From the NCBI GenBank assembly GCA_004347865.1, contig QNUZ01000150.1, positions 1-5,605 on the forward strand: a DNA stretch of 5,605 bases, read 5' to 3'. A program made the position numbers and the translations under genes. The notes beneath the pieces are model-generated. The model saw only the letters and a list, made by a program, of their open reading frames with translations. It was not told where the DNA came from and did not search any database. Origin of the DNA: Archaeoglobi archaeon. GTDB taxonomy: Archaea; Halobacteriota; Archaeoglobi; Archaeoglobales; Archaeoglobaceae. Positions 1 through 5,605 of this stretch are shown in pieces (within the stretch, counting starts at the first letter, position 1; each line of letters opens with the position of its first letter).

Positions 1-1238
1 TGATTGAAAAGGTTTCGGAATACGAGGGGGTTGAAGCTGATAAAATTGTCAGGTTAGTTGCTAAAGGTCACGTAATAATTCCAAAAAACGTTCTTCGGGA
101 AGTTGAACCTAGAGCCATCGGAACACTTGTCTCGACCAAGGTTAATGCCAACGTTGGAACGTCCCAGGAATACGTGAACGTTGAGGATGAGGTCGAAAAG
201 GCAATTGTTGCTCAGAAGTTCGGTGCTGATGCCGTAATGGACTTGTCCACGGGGGGAGATCTCAGGGAGATCAGAAGGAGAATTATGGAGGTTGTAAAGG
301 TTCCTTTTGGCACAGTTCCTGTTTACGAGGCTGCAAGAGATTGCAGAAGAATTGTGGACATGAGCGAGGACGATTTCATAGCTGTCGTGGAAGCGCAGGC
401 TAAGGAGGGAGTGGATTTCATGACAATCCATGCCGGGGTGAACTGGATAACGGTCGAAAGGCTGAAAAGGTCGAACAGGCTTCTGGGCGTCGTCAGCAGG
501 GGAGGGGCAATAACAATCGGTTGGATGCTGCACAACGAGATGGAAAACCCGTACTACAAAAACTTCGATTACCTTCTCGATATCCTGAAGGAATACGACG
601 TTACAATAAGCCTAGGTGATGCCTTTCGACCGGGATGCATTCACGACGCAGGAGACAGGGCAAAATACACGGAGTTCATAATCCTCGGGGAGCTTGTTGA
701 GAAGTGCAGGGCGAAGGGGGTGCAGTGCATGGTCGAAGGCCCCGGACACGTGCCCCTTGACGGGATCTTTCCGGCAGTTAAAGCGATGAAGAGCGTCACT
801 GACAACGCGCCGCTTTACCTTCTGGGACCCTTGGTTACTGACATTGCCGCAGGTTACGACCACATTTCCTCGGCAATAGGAGCCGCAATAGCGGGAATGG
901 CCGGTGCGGATTTCATTTGCTACGTTACTCCATCGGAGCATCTGGGACTGCCAACGGCTGAGGACGTCAAGGAGGGAGTTATAGCGGCGAAGATTGCGGC
1001 GCATGCGGTTGACCTCATAAAGGAGGGACAGAGAGAGAGGGCAATGGCAAAAGACTATGAGATGTCACTGGCAAGGAGAAATTTTGACTGGGAGAAACAG
1101 TTCGCTCTCTCTCCTGATCCAGAAAGGGCCAGAAAGATCTGGGAGAGGAGGAGGGCGAAGGGAGAATACTGCAGCATGTGCGGTGATCTGTGCGCGATAA
1201 AGCTTGTCGAAAAATACGTTCAAAAAAAGGATGTATAG
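1..1238 (+). CDS. thiC: Phosphomethylpyrimidine synthase ThiC (5'-partial, short archaeal form)
   Basis: Radical-SAM enzyme that converts 5-aminoimidazole ribotide into hydroxymethylpyrimidine phosphate, the pyrimidine precursor of thiamine; cytoplasmic. The frame is open from base 3 to the TAG at 1236-1238, giving 411 visible residues. Numbering from base 3, I see the family signatures TKVNANVGTS (45-54), MDLSTGGDL (about 79-87), GDAFRPG (about 205-211), VEGPGHVP (244-251), GPLVTDIAAGYDH (about 275-287) and TPSEHLGLP (about 309-317). His249 and His313, 64 residues apart, match the metal-binding pair of characterised ThiC. The C-terminal cluster cysteines are 390, 393 and 397, spaced CX2CX3C rather than the CX2CX4C of E. 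coli-type ThiC. The true start lies just left of the window, probably some 10-15 residues before base 3, because archaeal homologues carry a short helix there; the long N-terminal domain of bacterial ThiC is not expected. It converges on the hydrolase gene. A ThiC paralogue such as a BzaF-like hydroxybenzimidazole synthase is a less likely alternative. Confidence 0.93.
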   Translation, partial: IEKVSEYEGVEADKIVRLVAKGHVIIPKNVLREVEPRAIGTLVSTKVNANVGTSQEYVNVEDEVEKAIVAQKFGADAVMDLSTGGDLREIRRRIMEVVKVPFGTVPVYEAARDCRRIVDMSEDDFIAVVEAQAKEGVDFMTIHAGVNWITVERLKRSNRLLGVVSRGGAITIGWMLHNEMENPYYKNFDYLLDILKEYDVTISLGDAFRPGCIHDAGDRAKYTEFIILGELVEKCRAKGVQCMVEGPGHVPLDGIFPAVKAMKSVTDNAPLYLLGPLVTDIAAGYDHISSAIGAAIAGMAGADFICYVTPSEHLGLPTAEDVKEGVIAAKIAAHAVDLIKEGQRERAMAKDYEMSLARRNFDWEKQFALSPDPERARKIWERRRAKGEYCSMCGDLCAIKLVEKYVQKKDV

Positions 1239-1247
1239 GCTAAAAAA
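1222..1247 (-). terminator. Oligo-T termination region for the hydrolase gene
   Basis: Read on the minus strand, the hydrolase stop codon is followed at once by T6 (1247-1242), then T7 (1228-1222), with a further T5 at 1214-1210. Runs of T without a hairpin are the usual intrinsic termination signal in euryarchaea. The last two tracts lie inside the end of the thiC coding region, so the hydrolase transcript should overlap the thiC 3' end in antisense. No comparable T-run follows thiC on the plus strand. Confidence 0.55.
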
Positions 1248-2639
1248 TTAATGCGGAGTTACTGTATAGCCCTTCTGTGCTTTTAGATCGTCAAGCCACT
1301 GTCCTATAAATGGAAAGACATCTGTGGGAGCATTTAATCCAAACGGAAGATCCACATGCCCGGTGTTCGGAATTATCCTGTACCTATCAAGCGGGTGTGG
1401 CGTTTTTGCCTGCATCAGATCCCTTATTATCTGGTCGGACTTTACGAGACCATCAAGTTCTGAAAGAACGGTAACGAACGGGACCTTTACCTTCTTCATG
1501 TTGTAGATGTAGTAGTAGTAGCCATCGTAACCAGGGTTTGGCTTTGGCGGCTCAATCAGATATCCTCTGCCTCCGTTTTCGAAGTATTCCCTTGCAGTAT
1601 ACCTCAGACCGAAATCGGCATACTGTGCGAATGTTGGGGTGTAGGCACTGTCGAAGGTGTATCTAACAAGAAAATCATTCAGATAGGGATCCAGATTGTA
1701 GGGACTCGTGAAAGTAAGGGCCTTTATTATGTCTGAGTAATTACCGTAAATGCTGTTAACGCGGTAAAGGACCTTGAACAAGAAGTCCTCGGTGAGCAGC
1801 GTTACACCCCAGAGGGGATCAGTTTCAGCAATCTTATCTATTATGTTTCTGATGTCGATGTAGAGCGGGATGTCCAGCAGGCTCCAAACCAGTATGTTGT
1901 CAATTATCTTCGGAAGTGGTGGAATCATCGCGGGATCGATTGCAATGACTCCCAGGACTGTTTCGGAATTGATATAGTCCCCATTCCTGTACTTCGCTAG
2001 CCTATCATCACTCACAACTTTCTTGCACCACACTTCTCCGACTGCACATGCCAGAGTGTCGGCGAATTTTGTACCCTGCAGATAGACGTAGGAGACGAGA
2101 CCTCCCGTACTGTGCCCTCCTATGATGGGGTTTTTCCCAGTAACCTCGTAAACCTTCCTTATTGCGGCCTTTGTGTCGTATATTGCCCATACGTCAAGGC
2201 TTGTGTACTTGGAACCGACTTCGCTTTTGAGATTCCCGCAACCGGTTCCGCGGTAGTTAACAAGCCAGACATCGTATCCCTTCTTCCAGAGATAGTAAGC
2301 AAGGCTGTAGTACAGCATTGGATCGTTCTGGATTCTCGGATCATTCTTTGCCCAGTCTGCTAGATTCTCGGGCAGTTTTGCCTTGTATGTACCCTTTAGG
2401 CTATCGGGTGTGTGCGGGAGATACTCTGCCATGTTCTCTACAAGGCCTGAGAAGAGAATTATGGGCTGCGCCCCCGCGTTTGGTTTCTCCTCGGCCGGAG
2501 CGTACCGGAGGAGCTTTATGTACACGCCATCATCGGTTTTGGCACTGTAAATTGCACCGAGCTTTTCGAAAGGGCAATCCGCTAGCGCTGGCCCCGAAAG
2601 GGCCACAAACAGCAGAAGCAACAGAAGGAACCGAATCAT
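1248..2639 (-). CDS. Secreted alpha/beta-hydrolase, lipase/esterase-like
   Basis: Putative exported serine hydrolase, 463 residues, substrate unknown. The ATG at 2639 starts a signal peptide: a basic residue (Arg3), a leucine-rich core, then a signal-peptidase site after ALA at residue 20. The mature protein shows an alpha/beta-hydrolase order: oxyanion-region strand ILFSGLVEN (about 61-69), then WLVNYRGTGCGN (125-136), which resembles the WxxNxRG element of acid lipases. Next come the nucleophile elbow GHSTGG with Ser177, a long cap-like insertion (about 185-380), the acid in ELDG (Asp396), and NTGHVDLP with His428, completing a Ser-Asp-His triad. Cysteines 22, 134, 198 and 205 could form disulfides outside the cell. 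Tyrosine is unusually common (38 residues), with a YYYYIY patch near 374-379. A TTG at 2654 would add five residues, but promoter placement favours the ATG. It has its own promoter and terminator, so it is probably a single-gene unit. Fold and triad are well supported; lipase rather than general esterase is inference. Confidence 0.85.
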   Translation of the reverse strand: MIRFLLLLLLFVALSGPALADCPFEKLGAIYSAKTDDGVYIKLLRYAPAEEKPNAGAQPIILFSGLVENMAEYLPHTPDSLKGTYKAKLPENLADWAKNDPRIQNDPMLYYSLAYYLWKKGYDVWLVNYRGTGCGNLKSEVGSKYTSLDVWAIYDTKAAIRKVYEVTGKNPIIGGHSTGGLVSYVYLQGTKFADTLACAVGEVWCKKVVSDDRLAKYRNGDYINSETVLGVIAIDPAMIPPLPKIIDNILVWSLLDIPLYIDIRNIIDKIAETDPLWGVTLLTEDFLFKVLYRVNSIYGNYSDIIKALTFTSPYNLDPYLNDFLVRYTFDSAYTPTFAQYADFGLRYTAREYFENGGRGYLIEPPKPNPGYDGYYYYIYNMKKVKVPFVTVLSELDGLVKSDQIIRDLMQAKTPHPLDRYRIIPNTGHVDLPFGLNAPTDVFPFIGQWLDDLKAQKGYTVTPH

Positions 2640-2661
2640 GATCAATCTGGACAATTACGGG

Positions 2662-2676
2662 TATATAAATTTTTTC
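2662..2676 (-). promoter_or_regulatory. TATA box and BRE for the hydrolase gene, leaderless
   Basis: On the minus strand a purine-rich GAAAAAA-type stretch (BRE-like, about 2676-2670) precedes TTTATATA at 2669-2662. If transcription starts at the A of the ATG (2639), this box covers -30 to -23, the standard archaeal position. The transcript would then have no leader, which agrees with the absence of a ribosome binding site. The placement also argues against the TTG start at 2654, which would lie upstream of the predicted transcription start. Confidence 0.7.
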
Positions 2677-2692
2677 TATTCTATGTATATAG
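2662..2692 (+). promoter_or_regulatory. Candidate TATA elements for the leuC-type gene
   Basis: Two plus-strand candidates occur: TATATAAA (2662-2669), which is the same DNA as the hydrolase TATA box read the other way, and GTATATAG (2685-2692). They predict transcription starts near 2692 and 2715 respectively, leaving a leader of about 50-70 bases before the ATG at 2763. Neither has a clear BRE on this strand, so I cannot choose between them. No TATA-like element sits about 27 bases before the ATG, so a leaderless leuC-type transcript is unlikely. Confidence 0.4.
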
Positions 2693-2693
2693 A
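2680..2693. promoter_or_regulatory. Imperfect palindrome in the divergent promoter region, possible operator
   Basis: TCTAT-GTAT-ATAGA forms two 5-base arms around a 4-base spacer. It overlaps the second leuC-side TATA candidate and lies just upstream of the hydrolase BRE. Small archaeal regulators commonly bind such sites next to TATA/BRE. In DNA this AT-rich, a 5-base inverted repeat can arise by chance, so this is only a candidate. Confidence 0.2.
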
Positions 2694-2762
2694 TAATTAC
2701 AATAATAATCATAATCGAATCCGAACAGCAAACATGAAATACCCAAGAAAGATTTTGCGGGC

Positions 2763-4016
2763 ATGGGTGAAACACTTGCTGAGAAGATATTCTCCAGAGC
2801 AAGCGGAAGGAAGGTCGAGGCTGGTGATTTCGTTCTGGCTAACATAGATCTGGCCATGATCCACGATATCACGGCTCCTCTTGCTATAAAGGCCTTCAGG
2901 GAGATTGCCGGCGCAAGGGCGAGGGTATGGGATCCGAAGAGAGTCATAATGGCCTTCGACCATCAGGCCCCCGCAGACAGCGTGAAGTCTGCAGAAAACC
3001 AGAAGATGCTGAGGGCATTTGCCGAGGAACAGGGAATTCTGAACTACGACGTTGGCGGCGGAATTGCCCACCAGCTCATGGTTGAAAACCACGTTGAGCC
3101 TGGAATGCTGGTTGTCGGCGCAGACAGCCACACGTGCATGTACGGTGCCCTTGGCGCGTTTGCAACAGGCATAGGTTCGACGGACATGGGTTGCGTTCTT
3201 GCCAAGGGGAAGCTCTGGTTCAAGGTTCCGGAAAGCATTCTATTCGACATCTATGGGAAGCTCGAGAAGTACGTGTATGGCAAGGACATCGTTCTAAGGA
3301 TAATAGGAAACATTGGAGCAGAGGGAGCGAATTACAAGGCCTGCGTTTTCTCTGGCAGGGTCGTGGAGAAGCTTCCGATGTCCGACCGGCTTACGATGTG
3401 CAACATGGCGATAGAGATGGGGGGAAAGGCAGGTATCGTCGAGCCCGACGACACGACGCTGCGCTACCTTAAGGAAATGGGCAGGGAATTCAGAGGAGAG
3501 CTGATCAGAAGCGATGAGGATGCGGAATTCGAAAGGATCGAGCTCAACGTTACGGGAATGGAGCCCCAGGTAGCGGTTCCTCACAGGGTCGACAACGTCG
3601 TAGGGATCTCGGAAGTGAAGGGTGTTAAGGTCGACCAGGTGTTCATCGGCTCCTGCACCAACGGAAGGTACGAGGATCTCAGGATAGCCGCCGAAATTCT
3701 CAGAGGAGAGAGGGTGGCAAAAAATGTTAGGCTCATCGTAATCCCGGCGAGCAGAAGGGAGTACATGAGGGCGCTGAAGGATGGACTCATAGAAGTCTTC
3801 GTTGAAGCCGGCGGAATAGTTGAGTTCCCGTCCTGCGGCCCCTGCATGGGGGGTAGCTTCGGGCTCATCGCAGCCGGAGAGGTTAGCGTCTCCACATCGA
3901 ACAGAAACTTTGTGGGAAGGCAGGGAAGCCCGGAGGGCAAAATCTACCTTGTGAACCCGGCCGTGGCCGCAGCAACCGCCATATACGGTGTTCTGACGGA
4001 TCCGAGAGAGATTTGA
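2763..4016 (+). CDS. leuC: Aconitase-family dehydratase large subunit (3-isopropylmalate dehydratase / homoaconitase LeuC-HacA type)
   Basis: Large subunit of a two-part [4Fe-4S] hydro-lyase. LeuC isomerises 2- to 3-isopropylmalate in leucine synthesis; archaeal relatives may also act on citramalate or homocitrate. The 417-residue length is full for the archaeal class. The ATG at 2763 gives the usual opening MGETLAEKIF, so I keep it although no Shine-Dalgarno sequence precedes it. Visible motifs are FDHQAP (65-70), the active-site GADSHTC (119-125), GSCTNGR with Cys298, SCGPCMGG with Cys358 and Cys361, and SNRNFVGRQGSP (379-390). Those three cysteines are the cluster ligands, leaving the fourth iron open for substrate as in aconitase. 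The small subunit (LeuD), which supplies the swivelling domain and much of the substrate choice, is not in the window. The gene is divergent from the hydrolase and converges with ilvD, the stop codons being 4 bases apart. The family is certain; the leuC symbol rather than hacA is likely but unproven. Confidence 0.92.
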   Translation: MGETLAEKIFSRASGRKVEAGDFVLANIDLAMIHDITAPLAIKAFREIAGARARVWDPKRVIMAFDHQAPADSVKSAENQKMLRAFAEEQGILNYDVGGGIAHQLMVENHVEPGMLVVGADSHTCMYGALGAFATGIGSTDMGCVLAKGKLWFKVPESILFDIYGKLEKYVYGKDIVLRIIGNIGAEGANYKACVFSGRVVEKLPMSDRLTMCNMAIEMGGKAGIVEPDDTTLRYLKEMGREFRGELIRSDEDAEFERIELNVTGMEPQVAVPHRVDNVVGISEVKGVKVDQVFIGSCTNGRYEDLRIAAEILRGERVAKNVRLIVIPASRREYMRALKDGLIEVFVEAGGIVEFPSCGPCMGGSFGLIAAGEVSVSTSNRNFVGRQGSPEGKIYLVNPAVAAATAIYGVLTDPREI

Positions 4017-4020
4017 GATA

Positions 4021-5605
4021 CTATTTTAATACCCCTCCCTCATCCGCGCTTGTGGCGTACTTCGCGTACCTGTTCAGGCATCCCTTCTCGACTCTAGGCC
4101 TGAAATTGGGCAGTTTGCTCAGCCTTTTCCGTATTTCCTCATCATCAAGCAGCACTTCTAGCCTTCTGGTGGGAATGTCTATTTCTATCTCGTCCCCGTC
4201 CTTCAGCGAGGCAATAGGACCTCTCTCAGCTGCCTCAGGGGAAACATGGCCGACACAGGGTCCTCTTGTTGCACCGCTGAACCTTCCATCGGTTACAAGG
4301 GCGACACTCTCTCCGAGACCGTAGAGCATCAGTAGAGTCGTCGCCGTCAGCATTTCGCGCATTCCGGGCCCTCCCTTCGGCCCTTCATACCGGATAACTA
4401 TAACCTCTCCCTCTCCGATTTCTCTACCCAGAATGGCCGATACCGCCTCTTCTTCGCTGTCAAATACCCTAGCAGTTCCCTTGAACCTCATCATCCTTTC
4501 GCTCAAGGCAGAGGTCTTGACCACAGCACCTCTTGGAGCGAGATTACCCTTCAAAACCGCTATACCCCCTTCCCTGTGAACCGGATTGTCCAGCGGTCTT
4601 ATCACGTTTTCATCGTTAATCCTGGCCTTTTCCGCGATTTCCCCGATTTTCAGCCCAGTTACAGTTTTGCAATCTCTGTTTATAAATCCTTCAAGCCTTT
4701 TAAGCAGCGCAGGAATTCCTCCTGCATTGTGGAAGTCAAAAATCGTGTATTTTCCCCCGGGAGCTATTCCGCAAATATGTGGGACTTTTCTGCTGATTTC
4801 GTCGAAGATTTCAAGCGAAAGTCCGATTCCAAGCTCTCTTGCTATTGCTGGAAGGTGAAGGACGGTATTTGTCGATCCGCCAAGGGCCATATCGGCCATG
4901 ATCGCGTTCTCGAAAGCTTCCTCGGTCAGTATCTCCGAGGGTCTGATCTCGCTCTTAAGCACTTCCATCACAAGCCTTCCGGCTTCGAGCGCAAGTCTAA
5001 GCTTTGCGGAATAAACCGCAGGCGTGGTTGCCATCGTAGGAAGCGTCAGACCCATCACCTCTGTCAGGCACTGCATGGTGTTGGCGGTGAACATTCCCGC
5101 GCAGGCTCCCGGTGTTGTGCAGATGTTTTCCTCAATGTATCTCGCATAGTCCGGGTCTATCTGACCTCTCTGCGCCAGTTCGAATACCTCCGCAACGTCT
5201 ATGGCTGTTAGATCCCTGCCGCTGAAAATACCGTAGGACGGGCGAAAAGGAAGCATTCCTCCTCCCAGAACGAAGACCGTTGGAATGTCAAGCCTGGCTG
5301 CTGCCATCAGCATTCCGGGAACTATCTTATCGCAAGTTGCTATGCAGACCATTGCGTCAAACCCGTGTGCCTCGATCATGAGCTCTATCGAGTCCGCAAT
5401 GACTTCCCTGCTCGGAAGGGGCGCCCTCATCCCGCTGTGGCCCATGGCTATTCCATCGCAGATTGCAATGGTGTTGAACTCGAGCGGAACCCCGCCGCGC
5501 TCCCTTATTCCCATCTTGACAAAGTGTGCAATCCCTTTTAGATGCATGTGTCCCGGAACCACTTCGTTCCAAGAGTTAACGACTGCAACAACTGGCTTCC
5601 CGAAA
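4021..5605 (-). CDS. ilvD: Dihydroxy-acid dehydratase IlvD (5'-partial)
   Basis: Removes water from 2,3-dihydroxyisovalerate and 2,3-dihydroxy-3-methylvalerate to give the 2-keto acids for valine/leucine and isoleucine; cytoplasmic Fe-S enzyme. The frame is open to the right edge with 528 codons, 527 of them residues before the TAG at 4021-4023, and begins in the conserved KPVVAVVNSWNE stretch. Roughly 25-45 N-terminal residues are therefore missing. Motifs include VPGHMHL (about 5559-5539), CDGIAMGH, TCDKIVPGM with cluster Cys at 5334-5332, then the Asp and Lys that bind magnesium in characterised members. CTTPGACAGMFTANTM follows, with Cys codons at 5121-5119 and 5103-5101. TDGRFSGATRG near the C-terminus carries the serine proposed as catalytic base. 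The PCN cysteine of [2Fe-2S] dehydratases is replaced by PGH, as in E. coli IlvD, which suggests a labile [4Fe-4S] cluster fit for an anaerobe. It is convergent with the leuC-type gene. Sugar-acid dehydratases share the fold, but these motifs fit IlvD best. Confidence 0.95.
   Translation of the reverse strand, partial: FGKPVVAVVNSWNEVVPGHMHLKGIAHFVKMGIRERGGVPLEFNTIAICDGIAMGHSGMRAPLPSREVIADSIELMIEAHGFDAMVCIATCDKIVPGMLMAAARLDIPTVFVLGGGMLPFRPSYGIFSGRDLTAIDVAEVFELAQRGQIDPDYARYIEENICTTPGACAGMFTANTMQCLTEVMGLTLPTMATTPAVYSAKLRLALEAGRLVMEVLKSEIRPSEILTEEAFENAIMADMALGGSTNTVLHLPAIARELGIGLSLEIFDEISRKVPHICGIAPGGKYTIFDFHNAGGIPALLKRLEGFINRDCKTVTGLKIGEIAEKARINDENVIRPLDNPVHREGGIAVLKGNLAPRGAVVKTSALSERMMRFKGTARVFDSEEEAVSAILGREIGEGEVIVIRYEGPKGGPGMREMLTATTLLMLYGLGESVALVTDGRFSGATRGPCVGHVSPEAAERGPIASLKDGDEIEIDIPTRRLEVLLDDEEIRKRLSKLPNFRPRVEKGCLNRYAKYATSADEGGVLK

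Noticed and set aside
174..176. GTG as the start of thiC
   Set aside because: The frame stays open to the left edge, and the upstream 57 codons include the strongly conserved TKVNANVGTS motif, so this GTG is an internal valine.
1503..1520. Tandem TAG-type trinucleotide repeat
   Set aside because: On the minus strand it is simply consecutive tyrosine codons in the hydrolase; too short to be a functional microsatellite, and noted instead as a tyrosine patch.
2562..2582. Lipoprotein lipobox around Cys22 of the hydrolase
   Set aside because: The residue before the cysteine is aspartate, which does not fit a lipobox; the ALA site two residues earlier fits ordinary signal peptidase.
2640..2654. 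TTG start adding five residues to the hydrolase
   Set aside because: The TATA box predicts transcription starting at the ATG at 2639, and the shorter form gives a normal signal peptide.
2709..3131. Minus-strand open frame opposite the start of the leuC-type gene
   Set aside because: It overlaps conserved aconitase-family coding sequence and the promoter region and looks like no known protein.
4576..5211. Long plus-strand open frame opposite ilvD
   Set aside because: It lies wholly within well-conserved ilvD coding sequence on the other strand and its translation has no recognisable domain; it is a shadow frame.
5560..5562. GTG as the start of ilvD
   Set aside because: The preceding visible codons encode KPVVAVVNSWNE, a conserved IlvD segment, so the gene continues past the right edge.
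1..5605. A mobile element, CRISPR array, tRNA/rRNA, riboswitch or defence cluster
   Set aside because: I saw no terminal inverted repeats, regularly spaced repeats, cloverleaf-like stretches or relevant proteins; nearly every base is covered by four metabolic or secreted-enzyme genes. The thiC leader, where a TPP riboswitch might lie, is outside the window.

Overview
The window reads as ordinary chromosomal DNA from a thermophilic or hyperthermophilic euryarchaeon. Archaeoglobales (Archaeoglobus, Geoglobus, Ferroglobus) is my best guess. The evidence is an archaeal TATA/BRE promoter placed for leaderless transcription, arginine written almost entirely as AGG/AGA, frequent ATA isoleucine codons, oligo-T termination signals, and short archaeal-type enzymes that depend on oxygen-sensitive Fe-S clusters. 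The genus is an inference; no rRNA or marker gene is present to fix it.

The layout is four protein genes in alternating orientation, with almost no free DNA. From left to right they are: (1) thiC, + strand, cut by the left edge; (2) a secreted alpha/beta-hydrolase (lipase/esterase-like), - strand; (3) an aconitase-family dehydratase large subunit of the LeuC/HacA type, + strand; (4) ilvD dihydroxy-acid dehydratase, - strand, cut by the right edge. thiC and the hydrolase gene converge with 9 bases between stop codons. leuC-type and ilvD converge with 4 bases between stop codons. The only real intergenic space is the AT-rich divergent promoter region at about 2640-2762, between the hydrolase gene and the leuC-type gene.

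Functionally, ThiC makes the pyrimidine half of thiamine. The LeuC-type subunit and IlvD both serve branched-chain amino acid synthesis, and IlvD feeds isoleucine, valine and, through valine's precursor, leucine. Thiamine diphosphate is the cofactor of acetohydroxyacid synthase, the enzyme just before IlvD, so three of the four genes touch the same area of metabolism. However, their orientations rule out one operon. The hydrolase is unrelated and is probably exported. The LeuC-type protein needs a separate small subunit, which is not in this window.

I found no mobile element, CRISPR array, RNA gene, defence system or clearly undescribed system. The points most worth a second look are the uncharacterised tyrosine-rich secreted hydrolase, the head-to-head promoter region with a precisely placed leaderless promoter, the CX2CX3C cysteine spacing and other deviations in ThiC, and the unresolved substrate of the LeuC-type subunit.
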